64,000 bases of DNA, from assembly GCA_035539175.1 (NCBI GenBank), contig DATLIY010000013.1:1-64000 (forward strand). Reading direction: 5' to 3'. The DNA is from Acidisarcina sp. GTDB taxonomy: Bacteria; Acidobacteriota; Terriglobia; Terriglobales; Acidobacteriaceae. Under the pieces are notes generated by a model that had not been told where the DNA came from, ran no database searches, and saw nothing but the letters and a program-made list of their open reading frames with translations. Shown in pieces: positions 34,650 through 43,552 of the stretch; the first letter of the stretch is position 1; each line of letters begins with the position of its first letter. Position numbers and translations under genes: made by a program.

Positions 34650-35707
34650 ACGAGCCCCTCCGCCTCATTCCAGCCATACATCAAGTTCATGTTTTGAACC
34701 GCTTGTCCCGCGGCCCCCTTCAACAGATTGTCCAGGCACGAAACGATAACGCAGCGTCGTCCATCAGACGATAGTTGAAAGCCGATATCGCAATAGTTGG
34801 TGCGCACCGAGTATTGAAGCTGCGGCACCTGCGTGCCAAAGACGCGGACCAGTGGACTGTGTGCGAAGAATTTATGATAGCGGCGATTCACCTCCGCCGC
34901 TGTCTTCGGCTCCCAGAAGGTCACATAAATCGTCGAGAGAATCCCCCGGGGAATCGGCAACAGGTGCGGCGCGAAGGTGATCTCATCCTGGTCCAGCTCC
35001 AGCTGCTCGAGCAACTCGCCCACGTGCCGGTGGGTGAAGATGCCATACGCAGACAGATTGTCCGCCGCGTGCATAAAGTGCGTCTTCGCAGTGGGAGCCT
35101 TGCCCGCGCCCGAGACTCCCGACTTCGAGTCACAGACGATGCCACTCTCCGTGTTCACCCATCCGGCGGAGATCAGCGGCTTGAGCGCGAGGATGATCGA
35201 CGTTGCGTAGCAGCCGGGATTGGCGACCAGCCGCGCTTTGGCAAGCTTCGCGCGGTGCAGCTCCGGCATACCGTAGACGCTCTCTATTTGCAGCTCGGCG
35301 GCTCTCTCCGGATCTTCGTCAGTGAGGTTGTAAACAGCGCGATTCTCGGACTCGTCCAACCGCCATGCGCCACTCAGATCGACCACGCGAAGGCTGCGAT
35401 CGATCGCCTCCGGCACCCAGCTGCGGGATTGCTCATGCGGAGTTGCAAGAAAGAGTACGTCCACCTTGCGTTCTTCCAGCAAGTCCCAGCTGAAGGGCTC
35501 CATCTTCAACTCCGGCGAGCCGTGATGATCCATAAGCTGGGGATACAGCGCCGCGAACGGCACAGACTCGCGGCCATCTTCAACGCGGCCCGTGAGAACC
35601 GGAGGCGCCTCCGCAAGCCGTGGATGATGCAGCAGAATCCGTGCCAGCTCCATTCCGGCGTAGCCACTGACTCCCACTATCGCTGTTTGTATCGTTCCGT
35701 CCTTCAT
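34646..35707 (-). CDS. argC: N-acetyl-gamma-glutamyl-phosphate reductase
   Basis: A 353-residue NADPH-dependent reductase with Rossmann motif AIVGVSGYAGMELARIL and catalytic NPGCYAT near residue 170. I start at ATG 35707 (MKDGTIQTAIVG), which overlaps the argR stop by one base. The frame is open to 35767, but that part lies inside argR. Confidence 0.95.
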   Translation of the reverse strand: MKDGTIQTAIVGVSGYAGMELARILLHHPRLAEAPPVLTGRVEDGRESVPFAALYPQLMDHHGSPELKMEPFSWDLLEERKVDVLFLATPHEQSRSWVPEAIDRSLRVVDLSGAWRLDESENRAVYNLTDEDPERAAELQIESVYGMPELHRAKLAKARLVANPGCYATSIILALKPLISAGWVNTESGIVCDSKSGVSGAGKAPTAKTHFMHAADNLSAYGIFTHRHVGELLEQLELDQDEITFAPHLLPIPRGILSTIYVTFWEPKTAAEVNRRYHKFFAHSPLVRVFGTQVPQLQYSVRTNYCDIGFQLSSDGRRCVIVSCLDNLLKGAAGQAVQNMNLMYGWNEAEGLV

Positions 35708-36150
35708 TAGCCCATCATCACTTCCAGCCGATTCCTCAGGTGCGTGGCGCATTTCTGGTCTGGGCAAATCACCAGGACGGTATCGTCTCCGGCAATGGTG
35801 CCGATCACCTCGGGCCAGGATTCCTTGTCGATGGCCAGCGCCACTGGCTGTGCACTTCCGTTTGTGGTGCTCAATACAAGTTGGTTCAATGCTTGCTTGA
35901 CTCTCAGCCCAAAGCTGCCAAGAACGCGGTCGATGGAGGTAAGGTCGTCCTCCTCATCGCCGATATGCCCATTGGGCAGCGCATAGCCATTAGGACCCTT
36001 GTATAAATGCATCTCATGAATGTCGCGTGACAGCGTTGCCTGGGTCACATCGAATCCATGGCGCTGCAGCTTGCGACGCAACTCGTCCTGGCTCGTAATC
36101 GATGCCGAACGAACTACTTCGCGAATTGCGTTGTGACGTTGCTGCTTCAT
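35707..36150 (-). CDS. argR: Arginine repressor ArgR
   Basis: A 147-residue regulator. The N-terminal winged helix (TSQDELRRKLQRHGFDVTQ, then ATLSRDIHEM) binds ARG boxes. The C-terminal hexamerisation and arginine-binding domain has GTIAGDDTVLVI. The frame is open to 36234, but that would read through the two ARG boxes. I choose ATG 36150 (MKQQRHNAIRE), downstream of them. As first gene of the arg operon it should repress itself and the pathway when arginine is plentiful. Confidence 0.93.
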   Translation of the reverse strand: MKQQRHNAIREVVRSASITSQDELRRKLQRHGFDVTQATLSRDIHEMHLYKGPNGYALPNGHIGDEEDDLTSIDRVLGSFGLRVKQALNQLVLSTTNGSAQPVALAIDKESWPEVIGTIAGDDTVLVICPDQKCATHLRNRLEVMMG

Positions 36151-36184
36151 TTTGGGATGCGAAGATGGCGGTGTGGCCGCTTGG

Positions 36185-36220
36185 ATGTATAAAAATACAT
36201 CTCTATGTATAAATATGCAG
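36185..36220 (-). promoter_or_regulatory. Two tandem ARG boxes
   Basis: ATGTATAAAAATACAT (36185-36200) and ATGTATAAATATGCAG (36205-36220) match the ARG-box pattern of AT-rich 16-18-bp palindromes. Their centres are 20 bp apart, on one helix face, as ArgR hexamers prefer. They lie 35-70 bases upstream of the argR start. Confidence 0.85.
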
Positions 36221-36317
36221 AGGCGGATTGTCAACCTTCAGGCAGCTTTTTCTGTGAATTTCCTGTCCATGCCCGGCCTCCTACCTGCCCTCGACAATCC
36301 GGCCTGAATAGCCGAAG

Positions 36318-36361
36318 CAATCGATCCATCCAATCGAACAATGCAATCGAATGGTGCAATC
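36318..36361. repeat. 13-bp-period tandem CAATCGA repeats upstream of tetR gene
   Basis: CAATCGA starts at 36318, 36331 and 36344, and CAATCCC at 36357, a strict 13-bp period. The sequence between is not conserved. They lie between the ARG boxes and the tetR start at 36448 and could be binding sites for the TetR-type protein or an unknown regulator. The rest of this ~300-base divergent region holds no gene. Confidence 0.5.
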
Positions 36362-36447
36362 CCTGTCGGCTGAATGACGTACACTGTCTACTTGGCAATG
36401 TCGTTGAGGTCGCTTACAGTAGTGCGGGTAATTTCTGAAGCAGGCGA

Positions 36448-37083
36448 ATGAAGTCTACGTTGAAAAATACTGAAGATGCGGCACAGCTCTCCCGCGGCGG
36501 GGAGAAATACGATCGAATTCTGGAAGCAGCGATCGAGGTCGTCGCCGAGAAGGGCTTACAGCACGCACGCATTGCTGACATTGCCGCCAGCGCCGGCGTA
36601 GCCGATGGCACCGTCTATCTCTATTTCGACAACAAGAATCACATTCTGCGGGCCGCGATCGACTCGGCGTTTGAGAGGTTTTCTCTACGGGTTCAGACGG
36701 CGCTTGCCACCACCCATGATCCCGTTGAGCAGTTAAAGACCATCGCGCGCTTGCACGTGGAAACGCTGGTCGCGAGCCGCAATCTTGCGATCATCGTACA
36801 GACGCAGGTTCGCCAGAGCGCAAAGTTTCTGGAGCAGTTTTCTCATCACTCCTTTGTGGACTACATCAACCTTGTCCGCGAGATTGTCCGCGCCGGTCAG
36901 CGCGAGGGCTTGATCCGCCCTGAGATATCGGATCGTGTTGCTGCCCTGTGCCTGTTTGGAGCGCTGGATGAGATGATCAGCTCCTGGCTCTTTACTGGCA
37001 AACCTATCGACCCCGAACAGACCTCGACCCAGGTCCTCGACATCCTGTTAGACGGCATTCGTACGACCCCCAGCCATGCTTGA
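36448..37083 (+). CDS. TetR-family regulator, probably of fatty acid activation
   Basis: A 211-residue regulator with the N-terminal TetR helix-turn-helix (KYDRILEAAIEVVAEKG, VADGTVYLYFDNKNHIL) and a helical ligand domain resembling FadR-type TetR proteins that sense acyl-CoA. The stop overlaps the start of a long-chain acyl-CoA ligase gene by 8 bases, so the two are co-translated. This context supports a role in fatty acid breakdown control. The ligand is inferred. Confidence 0.85.
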   Translation: MKSTLKNTEDAAQLSRGGEKYDRILEAAIEVVAEKGLQHARIADIAASAGVADGTVYLYFDNKNHILRAAIDSAFERFSLRVQTALATTHDPVEQLKTIARLHVETLVASRNLAIIVQTQVRQSAKFLEQFSHHSFVDYINLVREIVRAGQREGLIRPEISDRVAALCLFGALDEMISSWLFTGKPIDPEQTSTQVLDILLDGIRTTPSHA

Positions 37084-38866
37084 TTTAAGAACCCTCAACG
37101 ACGTCTTTTTCAATATCACTTCGAGTCATCGCGAGCGCGCCATCCTATGGCAAGACGCGAAGGATCAGTGGCAGCCAATCTCTTCCACCCAGCTTTACCA
37201 GCGGGTTCGCGCTCTGGCGGAAATCTTCCTGTCGTGGGGCATCAATAAAGGAGACCGCATTGCGCTGCTGGCGGAGAATCGCTGGGAGTGGGCCGTCGCC
37301 GACTTTGCTGCGCTTACGCTTGGCGCGGTGGACGTGCCCATTTATCCGACGCTGACCGCTGAACAGATAGCTGTGCTGCTGGCGGATTCCGGCGCGCGTA
37401 TTGCTGTTGTCTCCTCGCGCAAGCAGTACGACAAGGTGGAGTCCATACTTCACCAAACGCAGGTGGAGCACATCGTTCTGATGGATGATGAAGGCACTCC
37501 GGATGCAGTGCTGCTTTCCTCGCTGCTGAAGGATGCGGATGCCCGTGGCAAGGAGCGCGACCCGGTATTCGACCGGCGCGCCTATGAAGTGCAGCCTGCG
37601 GATCTGGCGACGATCATCTACACCTCCGGTACAACGGGTGAGCCCAAGGGTGTGATGTTGACGCATGGCAACATTGCCTCCAATCTGACTCACTCGACCG
37701 ACCAGTTTGGCTTCGACGAACTCGATTCGTGGATTTCGTTTCTGCCGTTGTCGCACATTACAGCGCGGCACCTCGACTATGCACTCGGCTGCCACGGAGC
37801 CACCGTCGCCTATTGCTCCAATTTCGACAAGCTGCCCACCGCAATGACCACGATTAAGCCCACCGTGTTCGTGGCCGTGCCGCGGGTTTACGAGAAGATC
37901 CGGCAGGAGGCTGAGCGGCGTGCCTCGCTCTCTCCCGCCAAGGCGCGGCTCTTCGCCTGGGCGCTCTCTACAGGCAAGCGGCATCGCGATTCCGTGCTAA
38001 AAGGGGAGACGCCGAAATCCCCCGTCTGGAAGCTTGCCAACAAGCTCGTCTTCAGTAGAGTGAGGGATGCCTTTGGCGGGCAGGTGAAATATTACGTCTC
38101 CGGCGGCGCGCCGCTCGGTCTGGATACGGCAAAGTGGTTCGCCGATGTGGGCATTCGCATATTTGAAGGGTACGGCCTGACGGAGACCTCTCCGCTGATC
38201 GCGTTGAACGCACCCACAGCCTATCGCATTGGTTCCGTGGGGAAGACGGTGCCAAACATCGAGTGCCGCATTGCCGAAGACGGAGAATTGCTGGTACGCG
38301 GTCCTTCGGTCTTCGTGGGATATTGGCAGAAGCTGATCGTCACGGCGGAAGCCTTCGACGAAGGTCATTGGTTCCGTACTGGGGATATTGCGCACTTTGA
38401 CGAGGATGGGTTTCTCTTCGTAACGGATCGCAAGAAAGAGCTGCTGAAGACCTCCGGAGGCAAGCTGATTGCTCCCCAGCCCATTGAAAATAAGCTGAAA
38501 GCGAAGCTGCTCGTGTCCCAGGCGGCTCTGGTGGGAGATCGCCACAAATTCGCCAGTGCGCTGCTGTCGCCGAACTTTGCCGCGCTGGAGGAGTGGGCCA
38601 AAGCCCAGGGGATCGAAGTGCAGACACGACGGCAACTGGTGTCAAACCCGAAGGTGGTGGAACAATACCAGGCGATTGTGGACCATGTGAACGGCTCGCT
38701 GGCGAACTTTGAGACGATCAAACGCTTTCGGATTGTCCCGGATGAGTGGTCGATTGACAGCGGAGAGTTGACCCCCAGCCTCAAACTGAAGCGCCGCGTG
38801 ATCACCGAGCGCTATGCAGAAGAGATCGCCGCGTTTTATGAGGATGAAGCGGTGTCGCGGGGGTAG
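37076..38866 (+). CDS. Long-chain fatty acid--CoA ligase (AMP-forming)
   Basis: A 596-residue adenylate-forming enzyme. The P-loop is IIYTSGTTGEPKGVMLTHG near residue 182. The YGLTETSP motif is near 367, and WFRTGDIAHFDEDGFLFVTDRKKELLKTSGG near the C-terminus is split here as TGDIAHFDEDG and DRKKELLKTSGG. It activates long-chain fatty acids with ATP and CoA. Length and the DRKKELLKTSGGK motif match the FadD15 group. It is translated with the TetR gene. Confidence 0.92.
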   Translation: MLDLRTLNDVFFNITSSHRERAILWQDAKDQWQPISSTQLYQRVRALAEIFLSWGINKGDRIALLAENRWEWAVADFAALTLGAVDVPIYPTLTAEQIAVLLADSGARIAVVSSRKQYDKVESILHQTQVEHIVLMDDEGTPDAVLLSSLLKDADARGKERDPVFDRRAYEVQPADLATIIYTSGTTGEPKGVMLTHGNIASNLTHSTDQFGFDELDSWISFLPLSHITARHLDYALGCHGATVAYCSNFDKLPTAMTTIKPTVFVAVPRVYEKIRQEAERRASLSPAKARLFAWALSTGKRHRDSVLKGETPKSPVWKLANKLVFSRVRDAFGGQVKYYVSGGAPLGLDTAKWFADVGIRIFEGYGLTETSPLIALNAPTAYRIGSVGKTVPNIECRIAEDGELLVRGPSVFVGYWQKLIVTAEAFDEGHWFRTGDIAHFDEDGFLFVTDRKKELLKTSGGKLIAPQPIENKLKAKLLVSQAALVGDRHKFASALLSPNFAALEEWAKAQGIEVQTRRQLVSNPKVVEQYQAIVDHVNGSLANFETIKRFRIVPDEWSIDSGELTPSLKLKRRVITERYAEEIAAFYEDEAVSRG

Positions 38867-38946
38867 CTGGGCCGGCGAAGGAGGGAACCGCACCGCCTGC
38901 GAGGGATGCTGCAGCCAGGTGCGGACTCTTTTCCTGGGGCTTCTGG

Positions 38947-40422
38947 CTATGTCGTCAGACGGTTGTGGCTGATGGGCTTCATTTGCCAGACCGAAAGATC
39001 CTGCAGTTGGTCGGAGCCGCCCTCGAACTTCACCAGAACGTCGGTGGCTTTTTCTCCCCGCATATAGATTCGCCGTGTACAGGCGATCCGGTCGTTGATA
39101 AAGAGTTCCAGGACAGAGCCATCGAGATAGAGCCGAAGCTCTAATTTGCCGCTCCCGATCTTCCCGGCAATTGGCTTGCCGTCGATTCTAAGTGGCGCCT
39201 CCCCGCCCCCGGGGTGGTAGCTCACGCTGAAGAAGGCGCCCGACACCTGCGCCTCCGAGATCAACGACAGTCGTACCGGGCTGGTCACCTGCCGGGTTAC
39301 GCAATGCACTTCACCGGAGTAGTTGCCGATCACCAGATCATTCACCGTCCCTGCCGCTGCGCGTGCCTTGCTTTCCCGCCATCGCAGAGCCTGTACTCGC
39401 GCATCGACCCGCATCTCCAGTTCTCCATCGGCGTTCAACGTCAGCACGCGGGGAAGCGACATGACCCCGGCCCAGCCTGCACGCTTGTATTCCTCCAGGG
39501 GCCGCGTCTCTGGAATCCATCCCCAGAGGATGCGATTGCCCGCTCTGTCCAGCATGCTCTTGGGTGCATAGTAGGCCCCGTCGTCCAGCAATCCCTGCTT
39601 CTCGCTGTGGAAGACCATCTCCTTGCGGTCCAGTTCGCCGCTCTGCCAGTAGACCTTGCGTTCAGTGGAGTAGAGCAGTACGTGTTTCCCGCCCAGCGGG
39701 AAGAAGTCCGGGCACTCCCATTGCTCGCCTGAATCCACCGGGTCCGAAGTATCCTTGCCGTTCCATGTCCCCGTTGCGAGCGGGTGGAGGTACTCCCACG
39801 TGCGCAGATCCCGGGAGCGATATAGCAGGACCACGCCACCGCGTTTCTTGATTCCTGAACCGATTCCCATGTACCAGATGTTGCCTTCGCGCCAAAGGCA
39901 GGGATCCCGGAAGCCGGTCACGTTCAACCCCGCGGGCGGAGCCGCAATCACCGGTCTGGCAGCCTTCTCCCATTGGCTCAACAGGGGATCATGGGAGATC
40001 GCCAGGCACTGCACCTCGGGATTGACGCCGGTGTAGAGCATGGTGGGCACTCCCTGGTCCACGACGATGCTTCCCGTAAAGCAGCCATCCTTATCGGGTC
40101 CGCCGGGCGTGGGTGCCAGGGCCACCGGGAGGTGATGCCAATGGACCATATCGTCGCTGATGGCATGGCCCCAGTGCATATCTCCCCAGAACGCGCCATT
40201 GGGATTGTATTGGTAGAAGATGTGGTATTTGCCGTGCCAGAATACAGGCCCGTTCGGATCGTTCATCCAGTTTGCCGCGGGCAGCAGGTGAAATTGCGGC
40301 CTCTGGGGGTCCAGCGCCAGCCGCGAAGAGGCCTCACCTGCCTCGGCGGCGCTCAGGTTAAGCCCTTGAGCCAGGGGAAGTGCCGCCAGGCCATACAGAA
40401 CGCTGCGCCGTGTCATGTTCAT
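38947..40422 (-). CDS. Exported GH32 beta-fructosidase (levanase/invertase type)
   Basis: A 491-residue enzyme with an N-terminal Tat-like signal (MTRRSVLYGLAALPLAQG). The five-bladed propeller carries the GH32 catalytic set: WMNDPNG near residue 52 (nucleophile Asp), FRDP near 175 and WECPDF near 230 (acid/base Glu). A C-terminal beta-sandwich follows with EAPLRIDGKPI. It hydrolyses fructans, sucrose or similar beta-fructosides outside the cytoplasm. I start at ATG 40422 after AAGGAG; the frame is open to 40524. Confidence 0.93.
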   Translation of the reverse strand: MNMTRRSVLYGLAALPLAQGLNLSAAEAGEASSRLALDPQRPQFHLLPAANWMNDPNGPVFWHGKYHIFYQYNPNGAFWGDMHWGHAISDDMVHWHHLPVALAPTPGGPDKDGCFTGSIVVDQGVPTMLYTGVNPEVQCLAISHDPLLSQWEKAARPVIAAPPAGLNVTGFRDPCLWREGNIWYMGIGSGIKKRGGVVLLYRSRDLRTWEYLHPLATGTWNGKDTSDPVDSGEQWECPDFFPLGGKHVLLYSTERKVYWQSGELDRKEMVFHSEKQGLLDDGAYYAPKSMLDRAGNRILWGWIPETRPLEEYKRAGWAGVMSLPRVLTLNADGELEMRVDARVQALRWRESKARAAAGTVNDLVIGNYSGEVHCVTRQVTSPVRLSLISEAQVSGAFFSVSYHPGGGEAPLRIDGKPIAGKIGSGKLELRLYLDGSVLELFINDRIACTRRIYMRGEKATDVLVKFEGGSDQLQDLSVWQMKPISHNRLTT

Positions 40423-40488
40423 TTTCAGCCGACTCCTTCCGAAAAGCCATTGTAGGGGGCAGCCACGTGCTGACTCTACAGGAATGTG

Positions 40489-40504
40489 GATTCCTTGCGG
40501 AATC
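40489..40504. promoter_or_regulatory. Palindrome in the GH32-pfk divergent region
   Basis: GATTCC-TTGC-GGAATC is a perfect 6+4+6 inverted repeat 67 bases upstream of the GH32 start. A sugar-responsive operator is possible but unproven. The 307-base gap between the two genes holds no coding region I can support. Confidence 0.35.
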
Positions 40505-40660
40505 ACGAGATTTTTTGAAGCCAATCCGTCGTGCGCGCATTGAAACCCGTGCCGGAGGTCAGTATCATTCCATTGAGGATCCAGTGACTACTTGTGCCTG
40601 CTCTCAGGACGCGCGAGAGAATCGCGGTCTTCCCGGGCGGAGTGCGTACCAACCACGAAT

Positions 40661-40675
40661 GACTGCGACGCAGTC
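40661..40675. promoter_or_regulatory. Palindrome upstream of phosphofructokinase gene
   Basis: GACTGCGACGCAGTC is a perfect 15-base palindrome (7+1+7), 55 bases before the pfk start. It could be an operator; the regulator is unknown. Confidence 0.4.
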
Positions 40676-40729
40676 TTAGCCGGACGGTCGATTTCAGTCC
40701 AGGCCTACTTTCTTTTGAGGAGAATTGCA

Positions 40730-41761
40730 ATGCGTATTGGCATGTTAACGGGCGGCGGAGACTGCCCGGGCTTGAATGCGGTGATCGCTGCCGCTGTGAA
40801 AAAGGGCATTCAACACCACGGCGACGAGTTCGTCGGCTTCCTCGAGGGTTGGCGTGGAGTTCTGGAAAACAGATCGATTCCGCTGACGCTGGAGACGGTC
40901 GACGGCATTATCACCCGCGGAGGAACCATCCTCCACTCCTCGCGCACCAATGTCCGCAAGATCGAGGGTGGTATCGAGAAGTGCGTGGAGACGCTGAAGG
41001 CCAACAAGATTGATGCCCTCATCGCCCTTGGCGGAGACGACACCCAATCGGTTACCAAGGCTCTGGTTGAAGCCGGGGTCCCCGGTGTCGGCGTGCCGAA
41101 GACCATTGATAACGATCTGAATGGTACGGATGCCTGTTTTGGCTTCGATACCGCGGTGATGATTGCCACAGAGGCCATTGATCGCCTGCACACCACCGCC
41201 GATGCTCACAACCGCGTCATCGTCTGCGAGGTCATGGGTCGCGATGCAGGCTGGATTGCCCTGACATCCGGCGTTGCCGGCAACGCGCATGTCGTCCTGG
41301 TGCCGGAAAAGCCTATCGATCTGGACCACGTCTGCGCCCTGCTCAAGTACAACTACGACCACGGGAAGCACTACGGCATCGTCGTCGTGGCAGAAGGCGC
41401 CAAGCTGCCGGAGGGACAGGTCATCAAGGGCACGAAGGTGGATTCGTTCGGGCACGCTATTCTCACTGGCATCGGCGAGACGCTGGCTAAGCGGATTGAG
41501 GAAAAGACCGGCTATGAGACCCGCTCCGTCGTCCTCGGGCATACCCAGCGCGGAGGAACACCTACCGCTGCGGACCGTATGCTGGGCACCCGGTATGGCC
41601 TTGCCGCCATCGATCTCGTCCACAAGGGCGAGTTTGGCCGCATGGTCGTCCTGAAGGGCACAGAGATCAAGAGCATCAGCATCGCGGAAGCGGTTTCCCG
41701 CAACCGTACAGTGGACGATAACTTCCTGGAGATTCTTTCGGGGCTTGAACCGACAGTTTAA
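40730..41761 (+). CDS. 6-phosphofructokinase with PPi-type active site
   Basis: A 343-residue PFK. ATG 40730 has GAGGAGA ahead of it and the family start MRIGMLTGGGDCPGLNA. The phosphoryl-donor site reads GGDDT (ATP enzymes have GGDGS/T), and the substrate loop reads PKTIDND (ATP enzymes have PGTIDND). Asp and Lys at these places are the known marks of pyrophosphate-dependent PFK, which is reversible and saves ATP. MGRDAGW is present. A strong terminator follows, so it is a single-gene unit. PPi use is inferred from these residues. Confidence 0.9.
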   Translation: MRIGMLTGGGDCPGLNAVIAAAVKKGIQHHGDEFVGFLEGWRGVLENRSIPLTLETVDGIITRGGTILHSSRTNVRKIEGGIEKCVETLKANKIDALIALGGDDTQSVTKALVEAGVPGVGVPKTIDNDLNGTDACFGFDTAVMIATEAIDRLHTTADAHNRVIVCEVMGRDAGWIALTSGVAGNAHVVLVPEKPIDLDHVCALLKYNYDHGKHYGIVVVAEGAKLPEGQVIKGTKVDSFGHAILTGIGETLAKRIEEKTGYETRSVVLGHTQRGGTPTAADRMLGTRYGLAAIDLVHKGEFGRMVVLKGTEIKSISIAEAVSRNRTVDDNFLEILSGLEPTV

Positions 41762-41787
41762 GTATTGCGGCTTAAGTTAATCATAAT

Positions 41788-41824
41788 AAAGAACAAGGTC
41801 AGCTCTTCGCTGGCCTTGTTCTTT
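41788..41824 (+). terminator. Intrinsic terminator after pfk
   Basis: AAAGAACAAGGTCAGC (41788-41803) pairs with GCTGGCCTTGTTCTTT (41809-41824), a 16-bp stem with one non-canonical pair and a 5-base loop. The A-run before and T-run at the end suggest it may work in both directions. Confidence 0.75.
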
Positions 41825-42048
41825 CTCTGGTCGTTTCTGCGGCGACCGAATTTTACTCTTATTGCCAAACGTTCCTTTTCCATAGAGTGCAACAAGGCCG
41901 AACAGTGGCGGAAGAGAGCCTGGGAAAACCGAATATTTCGTGAAACATACAGGAACTTCTTGAAAGCGACGGGTAAAACAAGGTATATACAAGGGCGCTG
42001 GTGTGCATTTTTGCGCCTGCCAAAAACGACTTGCTTAGGAGAGTCCGA

Positions 42049-42321
42049 ATGAGACCGTCAGCCGTGAAGATCGCAGAAGTACGTGAGGTCATGGACATTC
42101 GCCAGGCATCGGACTACCTCGGCATCAGCTCCGATACGCTTTACAAGTACGCCTCGGAAGGATTCATTCCCGCCTTCAAACTGGGGAATCGCTGGCGCTT
42201 CAAGAAGTCCCGCCTCGATGACTGGATGGATCAGCAATCTTCCGCATCGCTGGCTCCGCACGACCTGAAGGAGACCGCCCGCCCGCGGCAAAAGAAACCA
42301 GTGCGGGCCGCGGGGCGCTAG
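42049..42321 (+). CDS. Small excisionase-type/MerR-like DNA-binding protein
   Basis: A 90-residue protein. ATG 42049 is preceded by AGGAGAG. The core (VMDIRQASDYLGISSDT, LYKYASEGFIPAFKLGNRW, RFKKSRLDDWM) is the winged helix-turn-helix of excisionase-family DNA-binding proteins (HTH_17). A basic tail (RPRQKKPVRAAGR) follows. It stands alone, far from the prophage, between a terminator and pepP, so it is more likely a chromosomal regulator than a phage excisionase. Confidence 0.8.
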   Translation: MRPSAVKIAEVREVMDIRQASDYLGISSDTLYKYASEGFIPAFKLGNRWRFKKSRLDDWMDQQSSASLAPHDLKETARPRQKKPVRAAGR

Positions 42322-42401
42322 AGCCGCTTCGCTGACGCGGTCACAATCGGACTCATAGTTTTGCCCTTTTCCCTCCCGATCCTGATATACCTGGACTTAA
42401 G

Positions 42402-43490
42402 ATGAATGACACAAAACGTCTGCGAACCCTGCGCCGTCGCATGGCTGCGGCAGGACTGGAATCCCTGCTCGTTTCCCATCTTCCGGACGTGCGTTATCTC
42501 TGTGGCTTTACGGGGTCGAACGCGGCGCTGGCGATCTCTCCCGGCCGTGCGGCGTTGTTTACCGATGGCCGCTATACGGTTCAGGCGAAGCAGGAGACCT
42601 TTGGAGCCCGAGTCGTCATCGCGGAGCACTCCGCACTGCGCGAGGCCTGCGCCTTTCTCGCTGCCAGCGGTGTTGCCCATGCCGCTTTTGACCCTTCGAA
42701 TACAACCGTCGCCGCATTGGAGACGATGCGCAGCGCCATCCCGGCCAGGCAGCGCCGGAGCTTTTTCCAACCCTCCCCGTCACCGCTGGTAGCAGATCTG
42801 CGCATGGTGAAGGACAGTGGCGAGTTGCAGCGCATGGAGGAAGCAGCCGCGCTCGGTTGCAGGCTCTTTGAGGAGCTTCTGCCAAAGATTGCGAGAGGCA
42901 CGCCGGAAACCGTGATTGCCGCTGAGCTGGAGTATGCGGCGCGCCGCAGCGGGGCCGAGGGAATGTCTTTCGATACCATCGTCGCTTCCGGGCCGCGCTC
43001 CGCGTTGCCGCACGGTCACGCCACGTCGGCAAAGCTGCCCCGCAACGGCTTCATGGTGCTCGACTTCGGTGTTATCCTCAAAGGTTATTGCTCGGATATG
43101 ACGCGTACCGTTTTCGTGGGAAAAGCAGGGAACCGCGAGCGCTTCGCGTATGATTCTGTGCTGGAAGCACAACAGGCCGCAGTGCAGGCCGTGCGCCCAG
43201 GCGTGACCTGTGGCGAGGTGGATGAAGCCGCCCGCAGCGTGCTTCGCAAGGCGGGGCTGGCGCAGTATTTCACCCATTCGACCGGGCATGGAGTGGGTAT
43301 GGAAGTTCACGAGGCACCGCGTGTGGCGGCTGCTCAAACCCAGGTCTTGAAGCCTGGAATGGTGATTACGATTGAACCCGGCATTTATATCGCCGGAGAG
43401 TTTGGCATTCGCATCGAGGATATGGTGGTCGTGACGGACCGGGCTGGCCGGGTAATAACTCCTGCGACCAAGGCGTTGATTGAACTTTGA
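42402..43490 (+). CDS. pepP: M24 aminopeptidase P family protein (Xaa-Pro peptidase)
   Basis: A 362-residue metallopeptidase. The N-terminal creatinase-like domain begins [18 protein letters not shown]. The pita-bread domain has the five metal ligands: Asp in [11 protein letters not shown], Asp in CSDMTRT, His in [13 protein letters not shown], Glu in TIEPGIYI and Glu in IRIEDMVVV. It removes N-terminal residues next to proline. It lies directly before accBC. The efp gene often found between them elsewhere is absent here. Confidence 0.88.
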   Translation: MNDTKRLRTLRRRMAAAGLESLLVSHLPDVRYLCGFTGSNAALAISPGRAALFTDGRYTVQAKQETFGARVVIAEHSALREACAFLAASGVAHAAFDPSNTTVAALETMRSAIPARQRRSFFQPSPSPLVADLRMVKDSGELQRMEEAAALGCRLFEELLPKIARGTPETVIAAELEYAARRSGAEGMSFDTIVASGPRSALPHGHATSAKLPRNGFMVLDFGVILKGYCSDMTRTVFVGKAGNRERFAYDSVLEAQQAAVQAVRPGVTCGEVDEAARSVLRKAGLAQYFTHSTGHGVGMEVHEAPRVAAAQTQVLKPGMVITIEPGIYIAGEFGIRIEDMVVVTDRAGRVITPATKALIEL

Positions 43491-43552
43491 ACTGCTCCTC
43501 GAAATCGATGGCAGCAGCACACCAGCAGGGGATGCAAGGACGAGATTCCATA

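Noticed and set aside
41765-42052. Plus-strand frame of 95 codons after pfk
   Set aside because: It spans the pfk terminator, has no ribosome site and its composition is not protein-like.
42049-42321. Excisionase of the prophage
   Set aside because: The fold matches excisionase-type DNA-binding proteins, but the gene lies 36 kb away among housekeeping genes with no integrase or phage gene near it.
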